The notes beneath the pieces are model-generated. The model had not been told where the DNA came from. It worked only from the letters and a program-made list of their open reading frames with translations, and made no database searches. Both the position numbers and the translations under genes were made by a program. From Candidatus Pelagibacter sp. TMED153 (lineage in GTDB: Bacteria > Pseudomonadota > Alphaproteobacteria > Pelagibacterales > Pelagibacteraceae): a DNA stretch of 5,819 nucleotides. The stretch is from positions 1 to 5,819 of the forward strand of contig NHHC02000033.1 in assembly GCA_002169935.2 (NCBI GenBank). Direction: 5' to 3'. Each line of letters starts with the position of its first letter. Position 1 is the stretch's first letter. Below are positions 1 through 5,160 of the stretch, piece by piece.

Positions 1-37
1 ATAAAAAATGGAAAATTGATCGATTAAGCCCATAATT

Positions 38-946
38 ATGAATACTATTAGAAAGCTTGCTGCCATTGATATCGGTTCAAATGCTATTAGGCTATTAATT
101 TCGAGTGTTATAAAAAGGCCTAATGACATCTTATATAAGAAAATTAGCCTTGTAAGAGTTCCTCTAAGACTAGGAGAAGATGTTTTTTCAAAGGGAAAAC
201 TATCAAAGAAAAGTATAAAAAAACTCGGTGAAGCTTTAAAAGCCTTTAAATTACTAATGATTTTACATAAAGTAGATGCTTTTAAGGCAGTAGCAACTTC
301 CGCTATGCGTGAGGCTTTAAATTCATCTAAAATTATTGATGATATTTTTAAAAGTCATGATATTTTAATTGACATAATTTCTGGAAAGGATGAAGCAACT
401 ATAATAGCTAATGTTTTTCTTAATTCTAAACTAAACTTTTCAAATCATTACTTATATGTTGATGTTGGAGGAGGTAGTACTGAATTGAATATTATTATTG
501 ATGATAAAATTGTTAAATCTAAATCTTTTAAAATTGGAACTGTTAGAGCTTTAAAAAATAATATTGATAAAAATGAATGGATTTCTTTTGAAAACTGGAT
601 AGTTGAAAACACAGTTGGTAAACAAAATATTATTGTTATTGGATCGGGTGGGAATGCAAGTAAAATATTAAAAATATCTAATAAGAAGACGACCGAAATA
701 ATAGATTACAATGAGCTTACAGGAATTGAAAATTTAATTAAAAATTTAAATTTTAAACAAAGAGTTGCTGATCTTCAGCTTAACCCTGATAGAGCAGATG
801 TAATTATTCCTGCAATTAGAATTTACTTATTAGCCATGTCAAAATGCAAATCTAAAAGTTTTATTGTCCCGAGAATTGGTTTAGCTGATGGGGTTATTAG
901 AAATATAGACACAATTAATGATTATGGTCAATTATTAAATGGATAA
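38..946 (+). CDS. ppx: Ppx/GppA family phosphatase (exopolyphosphatase-like)
   Basis: This family removes terminal phosphate from inorganic polyphosphate (Ppx) or from pppGpp (GppA) in the cytoplasm; sequence alone does not decide which. The 302-residue protein is the short two-domain form of the actin-like (ASKHA) fold, without the C-terminal HD-type extension of the roughly 500-residue enterobacterial enzymes. Visible motifs are phosphate-1 (D11, G13, S14, N15), the TSAMRE segment with R91, the SGKDEA segment whose E119 aligns with the catalytic glutamate, phosphate-2 (D142, G144-G146, T148, E149), the glycine-rich GSGGN (202-206) and a GLADGVIRN end segment (281-289). The ATG at 38 is right because the conserved motif begins by residue 8. 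No Shine-Dalgarno is visible, as is usual in Bacteroidota. It lies 2 nt after a possible stop of an upstream reading frame (33-35), so it may be the end of an operon. Its last 12 bp overlap the 3' end of convergent dnaX. Confidence 0.9.
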   Translation: MNTIRKLAAIDIGSNAIRLLISSVIKRPNDILYKKISLVRVPLRLGEDVFSKGKLSKKSIKKLGEALKAFKLLMILHKVDAFKAVATSAMREALNSSKIIDDIFKSHDILIDIISGKDEATIIANVFLNSKLNFSNHYLYVDVGGGSTELNIIIDDKIVKSKSFKIGTVRALKNNIDKNEWISFENWIVENTVGKQNIIVIGSGGNASKILKISNKKTTEIIDYNELTGIENLIKNLNFKQRVADLQLNPDRADVIIPAIRIYLLAMSKCKSKSFIVPRIGLADGVIRNIDTINDYGQLLNG

Positions 947-2557
947 TTTAAAGATGTTCTTTAATTCCTCTATCAAAGGATTCTTTTCTTTTAAAAGATT
1001 GTATTTGTCTTTATTTGTATAGGTTAGCTTTTTGTCAATAGTTTTATCAGTAGTAAGTACTAATTCAATTTTAGCTTTTAATCTATTTCTTAAAAACTGA
1101 ACTAATTGATGTTTTTCTAAATCAATTTCAAGTGCAGAAGTATTATTAGAAACTTTATAATGAATATGATTTTCCTTTAGAGTAGGGGTAGAAATTCGAA
1201 GAATAGAGGCTATATTGTATCTACCCTTATCTTCTTGAATCTGTATATATTCATCCCATAATTCTAGAACATCTTCAATTGTAACCAATTTTTCCTCAAA
1301 ATGATCATCTTGAACTTCAGATTCTGATTCAATTTCTTTATTTTTTTGAATACTTTTTAGAGAAAGAGTTGATGTTTTAAAATTTTCAATTTTAATATTT
1401 GCAAGAGGGGTTTTCTTCTTTTGCTCTTGAGCATTAATGCTGTCTTGTAGAAAAACTTGTTCTTGAAAACGAAATGTCGGTATTAGTTTATATTTAAACT
1501 TTTTTTTTTCCTCATTATATTCTAATGAGACGATTTTTAACATTGTTAATTCAATTAAAAGCTTCTGATTTATGCTTTTTTGAAAGTTTATTTCGGCATC
1601 ATTCAAAATATTCATGTACTCAATTAAATAATTGTAATCAACTTTACTCGAAACATCTAACAGTAACTTAAAATTAGCTTCATCGTAATTCACTAGATTT
1701 TGCGATAGTTTATTTTTACAAACTAATGCATCTCTGAAAAAAGAGGATAAGCCTGAAATAAAGATATCTCCTGAAATGCCATTATCTAGAACACTGTTAA
1801 TTTCAACAATTAAATTAGGAATGTCATTCTTGTTAATGAATTCAAATAATTTGATATATGTTTCAAAATCAACGTTATTCAAGTTCTCACTTACTAATTT
1901 TGAAGTCAATTCTTTATTAACTCCTACAACTTTATCAAATAATTGCAATGCATCTCTCATAGCTCCATCACTTTTATTTGCGATTTGTATGAGAGCATTA
2001 TCTTCAAACTTTATTTTTTCAAGTTTACATATGTTTTTTAAATGATCTACAATCCCTTCATTTGTTATTCTTTTAAAATTGTAAATTTGACATCTTGATA
2101 AAATTGTTGGAATAATTTTATGTTTTTCTGTTGTAGCCAATATAAACACACAATGTGCAGGTGGTTCTTCTAAAGTTTTTAAAAAAGCATTAAAAGCACC
2201 AGATGACAGCATATGAACCTCATCAATGATGTAAACTTTAAATTTACCTGTTTGTGGAGGAATTCTGGTTTGTTCAATTAAATTTCGTATTCCTTCAACA
2301 CCATTGTTTGATGCAGCATCTAGTTCAAAAATATTATAAGAATTATCGTCACTAATCTCAAAATTGTTTAGTTCTCTAGCAACTATTCTCGCACAACTTG
2401 TTTTACCGACACCTCTTGGACCAGTAAATAATAATGCCTGAGCCAATTTATTGTTTTTTATAGCTTCCTTCAAGGTATTGGTGATTACCTTTTGACCGAT
2501 TACATCATCAAAGTTTACAGGTCTGTATTTTCTTGCAGAAATTATAAAATTACTCAT
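935..2557 (-). CDS. dnaX: DNA polymerase III subunit tau/gamma (clamp loader ATPase)
   Basis: DnaX is the AAA+ motor of the clamp loader, which places the beta sliding clamp on primed DNA; full-length tau also couples to the polymerase and helicase. The 540-residue protein shows Walker A GPRGVGKT (46-53), the DAASNNGVEGIR segment (80-91), Walker B with IIDEVH (110-115), sensor 1 around ATTEKHKIIP (141-150), the SRC arginine finger (154-156) and sensor 2 GAMRDAL (198-204). The collar domain extends to about residue 345. A charged, variable linker follows, then a C-terminal domain (about 425-540) ending KNPLIEELKN, which I recall as typical of Bacteroidota tau. Oddities: the four-cysteine zinc module normally between Walker A and DAASNN is absent, and codons 350-353 contain an A10 run that could give a gamma-like product. 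The gene is divergent from rnpB and convergent with ppx. I see no convincing terminator after its stop, so its transcript probably runs antisense into ppx. Confidence 0.97.
   Translation of the reverse strand: MSNFIISARKYRPVNFDDVIGQKVITNTLKEAIKNNKLAQALLFTGPRGVGKTSCARIVARELNNFEISDDNSYNIFELDAASNNGVEGIRNLIEQTRIPPQTGKFKVYIIDEVHMLSSGAFNAFLKTLEEPPAHCVFILATTEKHKIIPTILSRCQIYNFKRITNEGIVDHLKNICKLEKIKFEDNALIQIANKSDGAMRDALQLFDKVVGVNKELTSKLVSENLNNVDFETYIKLFEFINKNDIPNLIVEINSVLDNGISGDIFISGLSSFFRDALVCKNKLSQNLVNYDEANFKLLLDVSSKVDYNYLIEYMNILNDAEINFQKSINQKLLIELTMLKIVSLEYNEEKKKFKYKLIPTFRFQEQVFLQDSINAQEQKKKTPLANIKIENFKTSTLSLKSIQKNKEIESESEVQDDHFEEKLVTIEDVLELWDEYIQIQEDKGRYNIASILRISTPTLKENHIHYKVSNNTSALEIDLEKHQLVQFLRNRLKAKIELVLTTDKTIDKKLTYTNKDKYNLLKEKNPLIEELKNIFKLSI
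1500..1509 (-). other. A10 homopolymer in dnaX, candidate slippage site
   Basis: On the coding strand dnaX reads GAG GAA AAA AAA AAG TTT, so ten consecutive A's (followed by G) span codons 350-353, directly after the collar domain. Adding one A, or a -1 ribosomal slip, gives AAA GTT TAA: one valine and then stop at 1496-1494, for a product of about 354 residues. Losing one A ends after SLNIN. Known dnaX genes use A-rich slippery sequences at a comparable place to make gamma (ribosomal frameshifting in E. coli, transcriptional slippage in Thermus). That it works here is inference. It is the longest homopolymer I found in the window. Confidence 0.4.
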
Positions 2558-2665
2558 ATGATAAAACCAAATATCGTTAAATAGATAGATTATTAAATAT
2601 AGGAAATTGATAAGATTAAATAATCAATAAAATTGCATTATTATGGATTTATATTAACAATTATC

Positions 2666-2673
2666 TATTTTTG
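2666..2673 (+). promoter_or_regulatory. rnpB promoter, Bacteroidota -7 element (TAnnTTTG)
   Basis: TATTTTTG matches the Bacteroidota sigma-A -7 consensus TAnnTTTG exactly. It ends 4 to 6 nt before the predicted first base of RNase P RNA, which is the spacing expected if transcription starts at the P1 helix. The -33 element is weak: ATG at 2643-2645, spaced 20 nt, in place of the usual TTG. The independent RNA structure supports this site. Confidence 0.6.
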
Positions 2674-2676
2674 CTA

Positions 2677-2965
2677 ATTGAATCGTCTTGTCGCTATTAA
2701 TAGAGGAAAGTCCGAACACCATAGTACAACACAGTGGCTAACAGCCATCGGCCGAAAGGTTAGGAAAAGTGCAACAGAAAGAATGTACAGGTAATGCTGT
2801 AGTGAAATCAGGTAAACTCTGTGTGGTGAAATGCCATGTAAACCAGCTTTTGAGAATTGTACGTTCAATGTTGGAGGGTAGGCAGCTAGAATATATGAGC
2901 AATCATATATCAAGATAAATGACAAGAACTCTTAATGAGTACAGAATTCGGCTTATAGATTCACT
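2677..2965 (+). ncRNA. rnpB: RNase P RNA (catalytic RNA, bacterial type A-like)
   Basis: This is the ribozyme that removes the 5' leader from pre-tRNAs. Conserved blocks appear in order: GAGGAAAGTCCGAACACC (2703-2720), GCAACAGAAAGAA (2771-2783), GGTAAACTC (2811-2819), the GGGTAGGCAGCTAGA block (2876-2890), GATAAATGAC (2914-2923) and ACAGAATTCGGCTTA (2941-2955). Hand folding gives P1 (2679-2684 with 2958-2963, extendable past one mismatch by 2676-2677 with 2965-2966), P2 (2686-2692 with 2921-2927), P8 (2735-2739 with 2743-2747), P9 with a GAAA loop (2750-2761), P18 as an 8-bp stem with a GCAA loop (2891-2910), and a short P19 (2928-2940). At about 289 nt it is smaller than E. coli's roughly 377 nt; P3 is reduced to a tiny CTATTAATAG hairpin (2694-2703), and no GGU tRNA-CCA-binding motif is evident in the L15 region. 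The leftward open frame across this stretch is spurious. Ends are set by P1 and are good to a few nt. Confidence 0.95.
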
Positions 2966-2966
2966 T

Positions 2967-2991
2967 AAAAGCGGGTTTTACCCGCTTTTTT
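2967..2991 (+). terminator. Intrinsic terminator of rnpB, probably shared with rsmD
   Basis: A near-perfect hairpin, AAAAGCGGGT (2967-2976), loop TTT, ACCCGCTTTT (2980-2989), is followed by more T's to 2991. The GC-rich core is six base pairs in an otherwise AT-rich area. It starts one to four nt after the RNase P RNA 3' end. On the other strand the same palindrome is followed by only four U's, so it should work better for rnpB than for the leftward rsmD operon, although it is symmetrical enough to serve both. Confidence 0.9.
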
Positions 2992-3523
2992 GATTTATAA
3001 AACTAAATGAACAATCTCCGTAATTTTTTAAAAATATAAACCCTTGAATTTCCCTAAATGTTTTCTTTTTAAAATGTTCTAACACCAAAATACTTTCTTG
3101 ATTTCTTAAAATATTTTTTTGAATCTCATTAATCAATAAAAGATAATCTTGTTCACTAAAATCATATGGTGGATCGGCAAAAACTAAATCAAACTTCTTG
3201 GATGTTTTTCTGATGTATTTAAAAACATCATTTAAAATTATTTCAGCACGAATATTAAGAGATTTAGTTGTGCTGTATAGTTGCTTGATGCACTTTTTAT
3301 TCTTTTCAACAAAAGTGATATTTTTAGAGCCTCTTGAGTAACATTCTAAACCTAATGATCCTGAACCTGAAAATAAATCCAATACATTTGTCGATTCTAA
3401 ATTGATTAAGTTATTTAAAGTATTAAAAACACCCTCCTTAGCCATGTCAGTAGTTGGGCGAATGGGTAAGTTTTTAGGAATATTTATTCTTAATCCACCA
3501 AATTCTCCTGAAATAATTCTCAT
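2978..3523 (-). CDS. rsmD: 16S rRNA (guanine(966)-N(2))-methyltransferase RsmD
   Basis: RsmD uses S-adenosylmethionine to methylate N2 of G966 in 16S rRNA during assembly of the small ribosomal subunit. The 181-residue protein has the family N-terminus (MRIISGEFGG), the RPTTD motif (22-26), a SAM-binding loop VLDLFSGSGSLGLE (47-60), the acidic E73 expected at the ribose, and the catalytic DPPY (117-120). It ends with a YGDCSFSF strand (168-175), and its length is normal for the family. The ATG at 3523 is fixed by the conserved first residues and overlaps the TGA of the upstream DUF3822 gene as ATGA, so the two are probably translationally coupled. The last codons, AAA AGC GGG TAA, lie inside the hairpin terminator shared with rnpB, so the C-terminal Lys-Ser-Gly is encoded by terminator stem sequence. 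Confidence 0.95.
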   Translation of the reverse strand: MRIISGEFGGLRINIPKNLPIRPTTDMAKEGVFNTLNNLINLESTNVLDLFSGSGSLGLECYSRGSKNITFVEKNKKCIKQLYSTTKSLNIRAEIILNDVFKYIRKTSKKFDLVFADPPYDFSEQDYLLLINEIQKNILRNQESILVLEHFKKKTFREIQGFIFLKNYGDCSFSFINQKSG

Positions 3524-4290
3524 TTATAGAGATTTAATAAAATGTTTGAGTTCAGTATTTTATTGTATTGATCATTATCGCTCAACTCAAAATCCAAAAT
3601 TTCTATATTTTGTATATATGTGTATAAAAGCTCATACAAAGCGGATTCAATTGTTATTTGCCCCATACATGAAACTAATATTTTTTTTGTGTCTAAATTT
3701 AGTTCATTTAAACAGTAAAGAAGATAATATAAAACATCCTCGTTATTCGAAAATTCGAAGGAGTTATAAAATATAATCTTACCTTTATTAAAATGAGTAA
3801 TATCGATATTTTTATCTCCTATATTTAAAAACACTGCATTACTAAAGTTACTGTTAAGTCTCTTCTTAAGTTCTTCAATTAATATTGTAGAGTAGTGATG
3901 GTATTCAAAGGAATTAAATTTTTCAAATATGTAATTATTTATATTAACATATGGTACATAAATGTTTTTAATTTCATTATCGATTAGTGAATCATTAGCT
4001 GTAAAATCATCAACTTGAATTTTTGCATTAAATTTTAAGAAATTAAGTGAGTTTTTTTCATCAAAAAGGTCTGTTGGAACTAATGTAGAATTTGTATTGT
4101 AGTATACCAATTTAACATTTTCCAAAACAGACAATTTTTCCGAAGAATTTTTAAAATACTTTTTGATACTTTTTAATAAAAAGGTGGGTGATTTTTTTTC
4201 TAAAAAATTAATCTTATTTAATTCAATTAATTTATTTTCTGAAAACATACAAAATACTAACCAGTTATCATTAATGTGAATGGTAAGCAT
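3520..4290 (-). CDS. DUF3822 family protein
   Basis: A 256-residue protein that I recognise as DUF3822, a Bacteroidota family of unknown function commonly found just before rsmD. Family-like segments are STLVPTDLFDE (68-78), LKFN (85-88), IYVPYVNIN (110-118), YNSFEFSNNEDVLYYLLYCL (175-194) and VSCMGQIT (206-213). From memory a Bacteroides member has an actin-like ATPase fold. In agreement, FLNIGDKNIDITHFNKG (154-170) resembles the phosphate-2 hairpin of actin-fold proteins such as PilM and FtsA, but Asn156 stands where they have the aspartate, so nucleotide hydrolysis is doubtful. I see no signal peptide or membrane helix, so it is probably cytoplasmic. The start at 4290 is the first in-frame ATG; the frame stays open upstream (about 11 codons, no ATG, GTG or TTG) back into the previous gene. 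It follows that membrane-protein gene by 23 nt and overlaps rsmD by 4 nt, suggesting one operon. The role is not known. Confidence 0.85.
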   Translation of the reverse strand: MLTIHINDNWLVFCMFSENKLIELNKINFLEKKSPTFLLKSIKKYFKNSSEKLSVLENVKLVYYNTNSTLVPTDLFDEKNSLNFLKFNAKIQVDDFTANDSLIDNEIKNIYVPYVNINNYIFEKFNSFEYHHYSTILIEELKKRLNSNFSNAVFLNIGDKNIDITHFNKGKIIFYNSFEFSNNEDVLYYLLYCLNELNLDTKKILVSCMGQITIESALYELLYTYIQNIEILDFELSDNDQYNKILNSNILLNLYK

Positions 4291-4313
4291 ATTGTTAAAA
4301 TTAAAATTGGGGT

Positions 4314-5054
4314 TTATTTGTCTTTAGAGTAGTTTTTTGGCCAATTTCCATTAGTATTAACCTCCTTCATGGATCCAATCTTCAAAAAGGAACCATTAAC
4401 CCCGTCAACTGATTGAACTTGATTTTCTTTTAGTACAAGATTTATCGCTTGATCATATAATATTACTTTCTTTTTTACTTTAGCTTCAAAAACAGGAATA
4501 TTAATACCATTTTGATTTAAAAAGCCAGCATTTAAGTCAAATTTTGTATCCTTATCTTCTGAAAATGGAACAAACATCATGTTTTCATACCTATTGTCAA
4601 AAGCAAATAATGAATCCTTAACTGAAACAAATCCTAAAGTGTCAACAATTACGATGTCTTTATAAGTTTTAACGCCTCCGTATCTTTTAGTCATTTCTTT
4701 ATCCAGAACACTAGAATCTCTTCTTTGAGTTATTGTAAAAGAGTCAACTTCAACGAACTTTACAAGACTGTCCCAGTTATTTTGAAATATTCCCTTAACA
4801 TTTCTGTGAGCTAACTGAGAATCTCTTATATCTTTTAGATTTTTTATTACTAACTGATATCTGTCGTTTTTAATCTGATCAAATTTAATTTCACTATTAA
4901 TTGATGAAAACAACAAAAAACTAAAAATCAATATAAAAAACCATAATACTCCCAACACATAGGGTTTGTGTTTATCTTGCATATATGTTCTAATATAAAT
5001 AACAATTCCTATTGCTATTGGAATAGAAAGAAAAAGGAGAATTTTCATCATCAT
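4314..5054 (-). CDS. Conserved membrane protein of unknown function, possibly pilin-like
   Basis: This 246-residue protein has two N-terminal hydrophobic helices (about 4-22 and 33-51) separated by a short charged loop (TYMQDKHK, 23-30), then a soluble domain of about 195 residues, probably periplasmic. Right after the second helix an amphipathic stretch (YQLVIKNLKDIRDSQLAHRN, 66-85) resembles the alpha-1 region of type IV pilin-like proteins. Later family-like stretches are FVPFSED (161-167) and INIPVFEAKV (184-193), and the C-terminus has a GNWP motif (236-239). I recall similar proteins encoded upstream of DUF3822 and rsmD in other Flavobacteriales, usually annotated as hypothetical. The start is ambiguous by one or two residues because three ATG codons stand in tandem (5054, 5051, 5048). 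It is the first gene of the leftward operon, and a TAGTTTTG promoter element lies 23 nt upstream. The real function is unknown; the pilin comparison is tentative. Confidence 0.75.
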   Translation of the reverse strand: MMMKILLFLSIPIAIGIVIYIRTYMQDKHKPYVLGVLWFFILIFSFLLFSSINSEIKFDQIKNDRYQLVIKNLKDIRDSQLAHRNVKGIFQNNWDSLVKFVEVDSFTITQRRDSSVLDKEMTKRYGGVKTYKDIVIVDTLGFVSVKDSLFAFDNRYENMMFVPFSEDKDTKFDLNAGFLNQNGINIPVFEAKVKKKVILYDQAINLVLKENQVQSVDGVNGSFLKIGSMKEVNTNGNWPKNYSKDK

Positions 5055-5077
5055 GGAAATTTTAATTGTAAGATAAG

Positions 5078-5085
5078 CAAAACTA
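5078..5085 (-). promoter_or_regulatory. Promoter -7 element for the membrane protein-DUF3822-rsmD operon
   Basis: Read leftward, the sequence is TAGTTTTG, an exact match to the Bacteroidota TAnnTTTG consensus, 23 nt before the first of the three tandem ATG codons. This predicts a 5' leader of roughly 15-20 nt. No good TTG lies at the -33 spacing; the nearest upstream TTG (5121-5119) is 33 nt away. In AT-rich DNA such matches can arise by chance, but the position is right. Confidence 0.5.
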
Positions 5086-5130
5086 CAATTTTTTTTTATT
5101 TGTAAAAATCTATGAGAACAAAAACATTTA

Positions 5131-5138
5131 TATATTTG
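5131..5138 (+). promoter_or_regulatory. Promoter -7 element for the RecD-like helicase gene
   Basis: TATATTTG matches TAnnTTTG exactly and ends 22 nt before the helicase ATG, predicting a leader of about 15 nt. A TTTG at 5099-5102 is spaced 28 nt away, longer than the usual 17-23 nt, so the -33 box is uncertain. The element sits about 45 bp from the opposing -7 element, so the two promoters share the 106-bp divergent spacer. Confidence 0.5.
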
Positions 5139-5160
5139 ATATTCAATTATTTTAGGTTAA

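Noticed and set aside
1..35. Tail of an upstream gene before ppx (a frame ending KKWKIDRLSP at 33-35, or another ending GKLID at 25-27)
   Set aside because: Too short to identify or to choose between frames. A polyphosphate kinase would be a sensible neighbour for ppx, but nothing in these bases shows it.
948..964. Hairpin TTAAAGA-TGT-TCTTTAA as a ppx terminator
   Set aside because: Seven A/T-rich pairs with a single G-C and no following T tract on the plus strand; it also lies inside dnaX codons. Too weak to call.
1776..2045. Rightward 89-codon open frame inside dnaX
   Set aside because: It is the complement of well-conserved DnaX coding sequence (sensor 2 and collar region), with no sign of independent coding.
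2568..2575. Leftward GATATTTG upstream of dnaX as a promoter -7 element
   Set aside because: One mismatch to TAnnTTTG, only 10 nt from the ATG, and no -33 box; it would give a nearly leaderless mRNA. Not strong enough to annotate.
2674..2925. Leftward 83-codon open frame across rnpB
   Set aside because: It lies antisense to the conserved RNase P RNA blocks; the codon pattern is explained by the RNA and the product matches nothing recognisable.
3402..3776. Rightward 124-codon open frame spanning the DUF3822-rsmD junction
   Set aside because: It is antisense to two recognised proteins and runs across their junction, so it is a shadow frame.
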